Source of the DNA: Candidatus Poseidoniaceae archaeon
GTDB lineage: Archaea > Thermoplasmatota > Poseidoniia > Poseidoniales > Poseidoniaceae
Length of the DNA stretch: 9,645 bases
Assembly (NCBI GenBank): GCA_013329925.1
Contig: DUJK01000185.1
Location: 5,934-15,578 of the forward strand
Direction: 5' to 3'
Shown: in pieces, positions 1 to 5,749 of the stretch
How the letters are laid out: every line of letters starts with the position of its first letter
Numbering within the stretch: position 1 is the stretch's first letter
Program-made: the position numbers and the translations under genes
The notes under the pieces: generated by a model
What the model was told of the DNA's origin: nothing
Seen by the model: the letters and a program-made list of their open reading frames with translations, nothing else
The model's database searches: none

Positions 1-360
1 ACAAGAACCAAATCTATCGCTAAAAAGTGTGCAGAGATCGGTATTAAAATTGAAGATATTAATCAAACTGAAATATCGCTAGACTCACTAGATGAATGTC
101 CAAATGGGCTATACAATTTATTGCGGTCAATATCGCTTCATAATGATATCTTGAAAAGGTCTGTTGAGCAAAACCGACCAAATTTATTTGCTAATCAAAT
201 GCTAAACTTAGCCAATTCCTACAATGGTTTTTATCGAGATTGTAAAGTTGTTGAAGATGGGGAAGTAAACACACTCTATCTAGCAATCTCGGAAATTGCT
301 TCAAACATGTTGGAATCTGGTATGATTGGTTTGGGCATCCAACCACTAGAACAGATGTAA
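1..360 (+). CDS. argS: Arginyl-tRNA synthetase, C-terminal fragment (5' end outside window)
   Basis: This is the last 119 codons of a class I arginyl-tRNA synthetase, which charges tRNA-Arg in the cytoplasm. The frame is open from base 1, so the gene enters from the left edge; a TTG at 121 is internal. The fragment opens with ARTKSIAKKC, which matches the start of the DALR anticodon-binding domain (YAxARxxSI in the family). Further on come LANSYNGFYRDC (fragment residues 70-81, compare LAxxFNxFYxxC) and the family's C-terminal ending LGIQPLEQM. The stop is TAA at 358-360, and the opposite-strand nog1 stop begins at the very next base. The catalytic HIGH and KMSKS regions are outside the window, so activity cannot be judged. 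The identification rests on the C-terminal motifs alone but they are distinctive. Confidence 0.87.
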   Translation, partial: TRTKSIAKKCAEIGIKIEDINQTEISLDSLDECPNGLYNLLRSISLHNDILKRSVEQNRPNLFANQMLNLANSYNGFYRDCKVVEDGEVNTLYLAISEIASNMLESGMIGLGIQPLEQM

Positions 361-1473
361 TCAATGTGAACGATACCATCCATCTGGTAACGACATGGGG
401 TCGACTGGAGTATTATCTTTGACAATTCTAATAATCTCCATTTTCAATGCCTCAAGCCCCACATTCTCCAGAGCAGAAATGGTCACATACCCAGTTGAAT
501 CAAGTAATACTGGTAATTCAGTGTACTGTTCTTCGCCTTGGTCTAGATACTCTTTTTCTGCTTCCACAACAACATCCCAATTTTCAGGCTTCTGCTGGTG
601 CAAATCTGCCTTGGTTGAAACAACCATAACGGTCGTTTCAGCTAATAACTCCAAGATTTCTTCGAGCAAATTATTCTGTTCTTCAATAGTCATTCCACAC
701 TGTTCACTCTCATCAATCAAAAACAAAACTAATGAACCCAGGTTTTCTAAGGCGGAAATTGCTTGCATTTCAATATCATTGCGCTTTTCCATTGGCCGGT
801 CTAAGAGACCAGGGGTGTCGACAAGTTGGTACTGTAATCTTCGAAAAGTAAAGTGACCAAGATGGATTCTTTTAGTGGTAAATGGATAATGATTTACTTC
901 CATGTTACCTGATGATAGAGCAGAAATAAAAGCAGATTTCCCGACGTTAGGAGCACCACAAACGACAATACATGGTGAGAGTTGGTCAATGCTAGGAAGC
1001 CGCTTCAAAACCTCTCTTGATTCACTAAGCCACTTTAGTGATGGGCCAATTCTGCCAACCAAAGATGAAATTCTACCATAGGCTTCTCTTCTAGCCTCAT
1101 GCATCAGCTCAATTTTTGCAGTTCGAATTATTTTTTTGGTGTTTTGAGTAGAGATATTAGAAATCTGCTTGGCTGCCCATTGTAACATTGAGAGATGATG
1201 TCGATAATCATCACAACCAACACATGCATCAATCATTGACACATCAAATTGAGGAGACTGGTCTAAGGAAGGCCACAAATTAACAGTATCAATTAGATAG
1301 GTTGCCAGAATATCAGAAGCGGTTTGAATCATTCGGTTAAGTTGTTTTCTTACTCTAAATACCCGATCACTATCATCGACCCTGTCAGCAGCCTTTCGTG
1401 CTCTTGCAAAAGCTTTGTCTAACAATTCTTCCTTAGTAAGAACTGTCGGCAAAGCTCGCCATGACACTTTCAT
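361..1473 (-). CDS. nog1: NOG1-family GTPase (large ribosomal subunit biogenesis)
   Basis: This 370-aa cytoplasmic GTPase belongs to the OBG-HflX/NOG1 branch; eukaryotic NOG1 acts in 60S subunit assembly, and archaeal members are presumed to act on the 50S subunit. Residues 1-165 form the helical N-terminal domain typical of NOG1. The G domain shows G1 GAPNVGKS (173-180), G2 YPFTTK (196-201), G3 DTPGLLDRP (219-227), G4 TKAD (287-290) and G5 SAL (333-335). The stretch after G3 (ERN-type KRNDIEMQAISALENL and DESEQCG) is characteristic of NOG1 rather than Obg or Era. G4 has Thr instead of the usual Asn of NKxD. The length fits compact archaeal NOG1 proteins, which lack the long eukaryotic C-terminal tail. 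A GGGGAT sequence a few bases before the ATG is a weak ribosome-binding candidate. It is convergent with argS, with no bases between the stops. Confidence 0.92.
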   Translation of the reverse strand: MKVSWRALPTVLTKEELLDKAFARARKAADRVDDSDRVFRVRKQLNRMIQTASDILATYLIDTVNLWPSLDQSPQFDVSMIDACVGCDDYRHHLSMLQWAAKQISNISTQNTKKIIRTAKIELMHEARREAYGRISSLVGRIGPSLKWLSESREVLKRLPSIDQLSPCIVVCGAPNVGKSAFISALSSGNMEVNHYPFTTKRIHLGHFTFRRLQYQLVDTPGLLDRPMEKRNDIEMQAISALENLGSLVLFLIDESEQCGMTIEEQNNLLEEILELLAETTVMVVSTKADLHQQKPENWDVVVEAEKEYLDQGEEQYTELPVLLDSTGYVTISALENVGLEALKMEIIRIVKDNTPVDPMSLPDGWYRSH

Positions 1474-1588
1474 AATATCCCCAATTCAATGCTGGCACTC
1501 AATAGTTGAATAATACATACCCTTGACAACAGGTAACGCAATTGATTTCAAGAGCGAGGTTAAAGTACGCTTGCCGTTAGGTTAGACC
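1474..1588. promoter_or_regulatory. Divergent promoter region between nog1 and the 148-aa gene
   Basis: These 115 bp must hold promoters for both divergent genes. An AT-rich element at about 1509-1519 (gaataatacat on +, its complement on -) lies about 40 bp before the nog1 start. As a TATA box for nog1 it would give a leader of roughly a dozen bases. A second element, TTAAAGTA at 1560-1567, is centred about 26 bp before the ATG at 1589. That is the usual archaeal TATA-to-start distance, so the + transcript may be leaderless, which would fit the absence of a Shine-Dalgarno sequence there. Both are weak matches judged by eye; no inverted repeat or RNA gene is evident. Confidence 0.35.
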
Positions 1589-2035
1589 ATGGCGAAGAAG
1601 AAGAGTGATGCAGGTTTACCAAAATGGGCCGTCCCAATATGGGAAAAGATGGGTTCACCAAGTATAGATGACTATCAGAGTGTTCATAATGGGGAATTAC
1701 TTGAACGCAGGCACGGACTACGTAAGGACGATTTGGTAGAAGTTTTGCTAGATGCTAGAGCATTCAAAGAAGGTGATGATATCATTGTCAAAGGTCGTCT
1801 TCTATCCTCTGGAAAAACTAGTATTGAGATTCTTACAGATACTGGTGAAACCGTTTACCTAGCCAGAGATGTTATCGTAAAGATCAAACTAGTTGCTCAT
1901 ACAAGACCTGCTTATATCGATGACAAGGAATTATTAGCCTTTGAAAGAGCGGATATGAAGAGAAGATCATCACTACATGAAAAGGTCGAGAAAGAAGTCA
2001 AAGGTAGACAAGATGATTCACATTTGTGGGGCTGA
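1589..2035 (+). CDS. Conserved-looking hypothetical protein, possible small beta-barrel (Sm/SH3-like) core
   Basis: I do not recognise this 148-aa soluble protein. It has no signal peptide, membrane segment or cysteine. The N-terminus is basic (MAKKK) and contains a Trp-rich stretch (KWAVPIWEKMG, 12-22). Residues 48-102 read as alternating short beta strands (LVEVLL, IIVKGRLL, TSIEIL, TVYLARDVIVKIKLV) with Gly/Asp turns, compatible with a small beta barrel of Sm, SH3 or OB type. The segment TGETVYLARDVIVKI resembles the last strand pair of Sm/Hfq-like folds, but this is only a visual resemblance. Residues 111-148 are highly charged and probably helical (DDKELLAFERADMKRR). It begins the + strand cluster, ending 4 bp before phhB. 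RNA or nucleic-acid binding is a guess. The reading frame is convincing because of its position, length and codon use. Confidence 0.8.
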   Translation: MAKKKSDAGLPKWAVPIWEKMGSPSIDDYQSVHNGELLERRHGLRKDDLVEVLLDARAFKEGDDIIVKGRLLSSGKTSIEILTDTGETVYLARDVIVKIKLVAHTRPAYIDDKELLAFERADMKRRSSLHEKVEKEVKGRQDDSHLWG

Positions 2036-2039
2036 TTAA

Positions 2040-2366
2040 ATGGCACTCAAAGATAACCGCTGTATACCGTGTGAAGGAGGTATTCCACCACTAAAAAGCG
2101 AAGAAATAACACCCTTAATACAACAAATCAATGATGACTGGACAGTTATTGCTGACCATCATATTGAGCGAGAATTCAAATTTTCAGATTTCCAAAATGC
2201 GCTTGATTTTGTCAATCAAGCAGGTCAGATTTGTGAAGATGAAGGCCACCACGCAGATTTTGAATTATCTTGGGGTCGAGTCAAAATTATGATATGGACT
2301 CACAAAATCGATGGTTTAACAGAATCTGACTTTTTCTTAGCAGCTAAAATTGATGACATATCATAG
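2040..2366 (+). CDS. phhB: Pterin-4a-carbinolamine dehydratase family protein
   Basis: This 108-aa protein is of the PCD/DCoH family, which dehydrates 4a-hydroxytetrahydropterin during pterin cofactor recycling. The family's histidine triad is present: H70 and H71 in EGHHADF, and H88 in WTHKIDGLTESDF. The N-terminal CIPCEGGIPPL (8-18) and the QAGQICEDEGHH helix are typical of prokaryotic members, and the length is standard. No aromatic amino acid hydroxylase lies in this window, so the physiological pterin partner is unknown; many stand-alone PCD proteins occur in organisms without one. It starts 4 bp after the upstream stop, with a weak ribosome-binding-like GCTGATT overlapping that stop. 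It ends 10 bp before the nitroreductase start, so the three genes probably form one transcript. Confidence 0.93.
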   Translation: MALKDNRCIPCEGGIPPLKSEEITPLIQQINDDWTVIADHHIEREFKFSDFQNALDFVNQAGQICEDEGHHADFELSWGRVKIMIWTHKIDGLTESDFFLAAKIDDIS

Positions 2367-2369
2367 GTG
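2365..2369 (+). promoter_or_regulatory. Ribosome binding site that sets the nitroreductase start
   Basis: AGGTG overlaps the phhB stop codon and lies 7 bases before the ATG at 2377. It is part of the GAGGTGAT motif complementary to the archaeal 16S rRNA 3' end. This favours 2377 over the in-frame TTG at 2350 and ATG at 2353, both of which lie inside phhB and have no such site. Confidence 0.65.
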
Positions 2370-2376
2370 TCGAGAG

Positions 2377-2949
2377 ATGTCTAAAGTTCAAGATGTCCTA
2401 AACAGCCGAAGAACTGTATACAAATTCACCGAACAAGAAGTTGAACAAGATAAGATTGACCAAGCACTTCTAGCAGCCTCAAATGCACCTTGTCACAAGC
2501 ATACTCATCCATGGAAATTTTTCATAATGGGAAAACAGATAAGGCAAGAATTAATTCCAACTATTACCAAACTAGCTCAACAGAAATCCCAAAAAAATAA
2601 TTCTAACGATTTGGCAAGGGATGTACAAAGAGCAGTAAACAAAATAGTTTTACCACCGGTAATAATTGCAGTAGCAAGTAAAAAAACCCCTGATGATGAA
2701 TTTAGAGAAAAAGAGGATTATGCGGCTTCGGTTTGTGCCCTACAAAACCTAGTATTGTCATTTTGGGATAATGGAATTGGCAGTCAGTGGACTACTGGGG
2801 CAATTACTAGACATCAAGAAACATACTCTGCATTAACTATTGACTCTACTAAATGGGAAATTATTGGCTTTGTCAAATCTGGATATCCAGCAGCGGTACC
2901 TAAAGTTAACAAACTTTCAGTTGATGAAATTTCAGTTTACTTTGATTGA
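2377..2949 (+). CDS. Nitroreductase-family flavoprotein
   Basis: This is a 190-aa member of the FMN-dependent nitroreductase superfamily, whose members reduce nitro groups, quinones or other electrophiles with NAD(P)H. The N-terminal SRRTVYKF (10-17) matches the family's RRSxRxF FMN-phosphate-binding motif. NAPCHKHTHPWKFFIM (36-51) corresponds to APSxxNxQPWxF, and DYAASVCALQNLVLSFWDNGIGSQWTTG (114-141) is the typical central helix and Gly-rich turn. GFVKSGYPA (164-172) matches the C-terminal IGYP element. The length is usual for a single-domain member. The start at 2377 is chosen because of the AGGTG site and because homologous motifs begin about ten residues after it. The FMN-contact loop is unusually histidine-rich. 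Substrate cannot be told from sequence. It is the last gene of the cluster; its TGA abuts the eif2b stop. Confidence 0.88.
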   Translation: MSKVQDVLNSRRTVYKFTEQEVEQDKIDQALLAASNAPCHKHTHPWKFFIMGKQIRQELIPTITKLAQQKSQKNNSNDLARDVQRAVNKIVLPPVIIAVASKKTPDDEFREKEDYAASVCALQNLVLSFWDNGIGSQWTTGAITRHQETYSALTIDSTKWEIIGFVKSGYPAAVPKVNKLSVDEISVYFD

Positions 2950-3360
2950 TCAAAGTTTAATTGGCCTAGTTGCACCACATGCTTGGCATTTTAACAGTGT
3001 AGTTCTATCCTCTTTGATAAACATAGTATCTGGTGAAGAACATTGGCTACACATAATGTATGTATTGACGTAATTAACTATAGTTTTTTTAATCCTTTTT
3101 GGCGGTATTCTTCCTTTGAATCGAGCCCTTGGACCATCTCTAGAACCAGAGGTACCAAGGTCATTTAAGATATACTGGTAAACATGATTTTCATCCCTAT
3201 CCATCATAGATACGACTTCATTGAAATTTCTTAGAATTGTGTTAGAACCCTCAATTAGAATTTGTGGCTCCGGCAATCGCCATCTTGATTTGCCAGAAAT
3301 GTTATCGGGGATTTTGTCCCTGGCTCGATCTAACAATGACTCATAATCGAAGTCTGCCAT
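2950..3360 (-). CDS. eif2b: Translation initiation factor aIF2, beta subunit
   Basis: This 136-aa protein is the beta subunit of the heterotrimeric aIF2, which carries initiator tRNA to the small ribosomal subunit in archaea. The N-terminal helix DYESLLDRA (5-13), thought to contact the gamma subunit, is followed by the alpha-beta core with GSNTILRNFNEV (38-49), DENHVYQYILNDLGTSG (56-72) and RFKGRIPPKRIKKTI (80-94). The C-terminal zinc ribbon has four cysteines, CSQC (104-107) and CQAC (125-128), in the pattern YIMCSQCSSPDT then LLKCQACGATRPI. Length and architecture are complete for an archaeal aIF2 beta. The gene stands alone on its strand. There is no Shine-Dalgarno sequence in the 30 bases before the ATG, so a leaderless or very short-leader mRNA is likely. 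Its stop is back to back with that of the nitroreductase. Confidence 0.97.
   Translation of the reverse strand: MADFDYESLLDRARDKIPDNISGKSRWRLPEPQILIEGSNTILRNFNEVVSMMDRDENHVYQYILNDLGTSGSRDGPRARFKGRIPPKRIKKTIVNYVNTYIMCSQCSSPDTMFIKEDRTTLLKCQACGATRPIKL
3084..3100 (+). terminator. Possible T-rich terminator for the + strand cluster, inside eif2b
   Basis: A run of seven T followed five bases later by a run of five T lies on the + strand about 135 bp past the nitroreductase stop, opposite lysine-rich codons of eif2b. Archaeal transcription can end at such T tracts without a hairpin. Since the convergent genes leave no intergenic space, this is a candidate end point for the cluster mRNA. It may equally be a by-product of Lys/Ile codons on the other strand. 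Confidence 0.25.
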
Positions 3361-3443
3361 GTATATTGGTCGGAGGTTTCGTTCTTCAATGCTTGGTATG
3401 CCAATCGACTAAACATTGGTGGTTTTGATGAAAGGTTTGATGA
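3361..3443. promoter_or_regulatory. Divergent promoter region between eif2b and the gfcR-like gene
   Basis: This 83-bp stretch must contain promoters for both genes, but I see no convincing TATA box. Near the + gene there is an imperfect direct repeat, GGTTTTGATGAA (3421-3432) and GGTTTGATGAA (3434-3444), the second copy ending on the A of the start codon; a looser relative, GGTCTTGATAGAA, follows at 3461-3473. AGGT at 3433-3436 is 7 bases before the ATG at 3444 and may act as a weak ribosome binding site. The repeats could be an operator for the adjacent HTH protein, which is speculative. Confidence 0.3.
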
Positions 3444-4058
3444 ATGGTTGACCCATGGATGGTCTTGATAGAAATGGTAGTTAGTATCGAAGAATTACGC
3501 ATGACTGCAATGAATCTACGCAAAGAAGGTTTGAACAGTCAACAAATTGCTGACGAATTATCTCTCTCTCAAGATACCATCTCATGGCTATTAGCAGGTA
3601 GCAAAGGCGAAGAAATGCCTAGTGATGTAAGGATTGGTTGGAGAACAATTGGTGTTAGACCAACGAGGATCTCCGCAGTTGGAACTATAATGGCAGATGT
3701 TGCTGATGAAGAATTAGGGTTTGATAACATTGACACAATAGTAGGTATTTCAATCAATGGAATCTCATTTGCCCATGAAGTTGCTAGAATCCTAGATTGT
3801 GAATTCACGGTATTCAGAACTACTGACATTGGAGATGGTTCTGGTTCTTTATCAAACAAGTATGGACAAGTTTCTGGAAAGAAAGTAGTAATTATTGACG
3901 ATGTTCTATCCACTGGTAAAACAATGGTGAAAACTATCAAAGCAATCAAGGCTGCAGGTGGGGAAGTAGGATTAGTGATAGTACTAGTCAACAAGACAAT
4001 GAGAAATGAAATCGAAGATGTCCCGCTAAGGGGCGTCATACGAGCAGTTTCTGTTTGA
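3444..4058 (+). CDS. gfcR: HTH-phosphoribosyltransferase regulator, GfcR type (orotate phosphoribosyltransferase-like)
   Basis: This 204-aa protein fuses an N-terminal helix-turn-helix (about 15-52, core NSQQIADELSLSQDTISWLL) to a type I phosphoribosyltransferase domain. The PRPP-binding signature VVIIDDVLSTGKT is at 148-160, with GISINGISFAHEVA (101-114) as the preceding hood/loop region. The architecture and sequence match the archaeal family long annotated as orotate phosphoribosyltransferase-like; its Haloferax member GfcR is a transcription activator of sugar degradation genes. I infer a ligand-sensing regulator rather than an enzyme of UMP synthesis, and its targets here are unknown. 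Homologs as I recall them begin close to MVVSIEEL, so the true start may be ATG 3474 (194 aa); ATG 3444 has the better ribosome-binding candidate. It ends 9 bp before lysS, with its stop inside the lysS ribosome binding site. Confidence 0.86.
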   Translation: MVDPWMVLIEMVVSIEELRMTAMNLRKEGLNSQQIADELSLSQDTISWLLAGSKGEEMPSDVRIGWRTIGVRPTRISAVGTIMADVADEELGFDNIDTIVGISINGISFAHEVARILDCEFTVFRTTDIGDGSGSLSNKYGQVSGKKVVIIDDVLSTGKTMVKTIKAIKAAGGEVGLVIVLVNKTMRNEIEDVPLRGVIRAVSV

Positions 4059-4065
4059 GGTGATT
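4057..4065 (+). promoter_or_regulatory. Strong ribosome binding site of lysS, overlapping the upstream stop
   Basis: GAGGTGATT is complementary to the conserved archaeal 16S rRNA 3' end (AUCACCUC) over at least eight bases. It overlaps the TGA of the gfcR-like gene (4056-4058) and ends two bases before the lysS ATG. It is the best Shine-Dalgarno site in the window and fixes the lysS start; the overlap implies that both genes share an mRNA and may be translationally coupled. Confidence 0.85.
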
Positions 4066-4067
4066 AG

Positions 4068-5669
4068 ATGCACTGGGCTGATGTTGTTGCCCTAAATTTA
4101 TCTAGACGAGGAACAAAACATATTGTATCAACTGGAATTACTCCTAGTGGTGAATTTCACATTGGCCATCTTCGAGAAATTCTGACTGGGGATATGATTG
4201 CCCGTGCCGCAAGTGAATCTGGTCTTGATGTTGAGTTTATTTTCATCGTTGATGATGCAGACCCACTCCGTAGAGTATATCCATTTCTAGATGATGAGTA
4301 TGCCAAATTTATCGGCCATCAAATCGGTGATATACCTGCACCAAATGCAGATGGAAAACCGGATTATCAAAGTTATGAAGATAATGGCTGGAACTATGCT
4401 GATCACTTTTTGAATCCGTTCTTAGAAGCTCTTGCCACTATTGGAGTAAAACCAAGAATTGTCAAAAATCTAGCATCTTATAAGTCGGGGAAATTTACTG
4501 AATGTGCTAAAATTGCTTGTGACAATTCGGAGGAAATTAAAGAAATTATTGAACGAGTTTCTGGTCGAGAGTTACCAACTAATTGGTTCCCTTGGAGCCC
4601 ATTAGATTCCAACGGGTCTCTAGAGGGCGTATCGGTTACTGGGTACGAATTCCCATTAGTACATTATACTGATAAAGATGGTAATAATGGATCATCTGAT
4701 TTAACGAAAGGAGAAGGAAAACTCCCTTGGCGAATAGATTGGCCAGCTAAGTGGTCTTGGATTGGAGTAACATGTGAGGCTTTTGGCAAAGATCATGGAG
4801 CATCTGGTGGCTCATATGATACTGGGAAAGAAATCTCACAGTTATTCGGATATGATGCACCTCAGCCATTGGTTTACGAATGGATTAGCTTGAAGGGAAA
4901 AGGTGCCATGTCATCATCGTCAGGAAATACCATCGGCCCAATGGAAGCGCTTCAGTTAGTTCCTCCAGAAATTTTACGTTATTTGATTGCTCAATCTAAG
5001 CCTAACAAAGCAATAGAATTTGACGCAGGTATGAGTTTGGTGAACTTGGCTGATGATTACGAAAGAAATTCGTCAAGAGATTTTGTTAGCGAACTGTCTG
5101 ATGAAACATTATCCCGTAGAAGACGTGTCCAGATTGAAGACGCTCAAGGAGCCATAAAACTCTCTACAATTGATAACGCGGATAGAACAAATAATTCCTC
5201 AGTTTCATTTAGACACTTAGCACTGCTTGCACAAACCAAATCTGAAGACCAATTGGTTTGGGATAGTCTAGGGTTAACTAAAAATGACCAACCATCTGAC
5301 CTATTAAGAGACAGATTACAAAAAATGCGTACTTGGATTAGTTCTGAACATTTTCCAGATGAAATGAAAATAGTGATGATTGAACATATTCCTAAAAATT
5401 TACTAAGCGAACTATCTAGCGACGAAATTCAAGTACTGAAAAGACTGATTGAATTACTGGAGAATTGTGAATGGACAAGTGAAAGTATCAGCAACTCTAT
5501 TGTTGAATCTGCTAAATCTATAGATAAATCACCAAGATTAGCATATAATGTATCATATGTCTGTTTGATGGGTAGCAAAAAAGGCCCACGTTTAGCACCT
5601 ATATTGACAGAACTTCCCAAAATCAACATAATCAACCAACTAAGGCGTTGTATTGACTCATTTCAGTAA
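4068..5669 (+). CDS. lysS: Lysyl-tRNA synthetase, class I
   Basis: This 533-aa class I LysRS, the form found in most archaea and some bacteria, attaches lysine to tRNA-Lys. The Rossmann catalytic domain begins with STGITPSGEFHIGHLREILTG, in which HIGH is 31-34. It continues with FIVDDADPLRRV (59-70), NWFPWSPL (172-179) and CEAFGKDHGASGGSYDTG (236-253). The second signature loop reads KGKGAMSSSSGN (276-287). The C-terminal part (about 300-533) is the helical anticodon-binding region, more divergent as is usual. Length is normal for the family. The second signature is odd: neither position where KMSKS-type loops carry lysine (280 and 285 here) is a lysine, although K276 and K278 lie just upstream. 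The start is fixed by a strong ribosome binding site overlapping the stop of the gfcR-like gene. Confidence 0.96.
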   Translation: MHWADVVALNLSRRGTKHIVSTGITPSGEFHIGHLREILTGDMIARAASESGLDVEFIFIVDDADPLRRVYPFLDDEYAKFIGHQIGDIPAPNADGKPDYQSYEDNGWNYADHFLNPFLEALATIGVKPRIVKNLASYKSGKFTECAKIACDNSEEIKEIIERVSGRELPTNWFPWSPLDSNGSLEGVSVTGYEFPLVHYTDKDGNNGSSDLTKGEGKLPWRIDWPAKWSWIGVTCEAFGKDHGASGGSYDTGKEISQLFGYDAPQPLVYEWISLKGKGAMSSSSGNTIGPMEALQLVPPEILRYLIAQSKPNKAIEFDAGMSLVNLADDYERNSSRDFVSELSDETLSRRRRVQIEDAQGAIKLSTIDNADRTNNSSVSFRHLALLAQTKSEDQLVWDSLGLTKNDQPSDLLRDRLQKMRTWISSEHFPDEMKIVMIEHIPKNLLSELSSDEIQVLKRLIELLENCEWTSESISNSIVESAKSIDKSPRLAYNVSYVCLMGSKKGPRLAPILTELPKINIINQLRRCIDSFQ

Positions 5670-5720
5670 CCTCACAATAGACTAATATTGGCTATTTCAT
5701 TCCGTACCATTCAAATGTTA

Positions 5721-5749
5721 GGGGGATTCATCCCCAGCCATGGCCGGGG
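5721..5749 (+). repeat. Overlapping inverted repeats across the start codon of the zinc-ribbon gene
   Basis: GGGGA (5722-5726) and TCCCC (5731-5735) form a perfect five-base inverted repeat around TTCA. The same CCCC starts a near-perfect 18-bp palindrome, CCCCAGCCATGGCCGGGG (5732-5749), with one mismatched pair and the ATG at its centre. In RNA the two hairpins would be mutually exclusive. A weak TATA-like TTCAAATG at 5710-5717 is about 26 bp before the ATG; if it is the promoter the mRNA is leaderless and the repeats act, if at all, in DNA. Another AT-rich element at 5681-5689 would give a leader that includes both hairpins. Confidence 0.55.

Noticed and set aside
121..360. Stand-alone 79-aa gene starting at TTG 121
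   Set aside because: The frame is open to base 1 and the upstream codons continue the arginyl-tRNA synthetase motif, so this is the 3' end of argS.
395..856. 153-aa open frame on + opposite nog1
   Set aside because: It is rich in Ser/Thr, matches no family and mirrors a gene with all GTPase motifs on the other strand.
2350..2376. Earlier TTG/ATG starts for the nitroreductase
   Set aside because: They lie inside phhB and lack a ribosome binding site; ATG 2377 has AGGTG at a proper distance and fits the family's N-terminus.
3569..4039. 156-aa open frame on - opposite the gfcR-like gene
   Set aside because: Low-complexity Ser/Thr/Ile/Pro composition typical of an antisense shadow; the + strand frame has a clear HTH and PRPP motif.
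3444..4058. Biosynthetic orotate phosphoribosyltransferase (pyrE) next to carB
   Set aside because: The N-terminal HTH and overall sequence fit the GfcR regulator family, and the lysine-rich catalytic loop of true PyrE is not evident.
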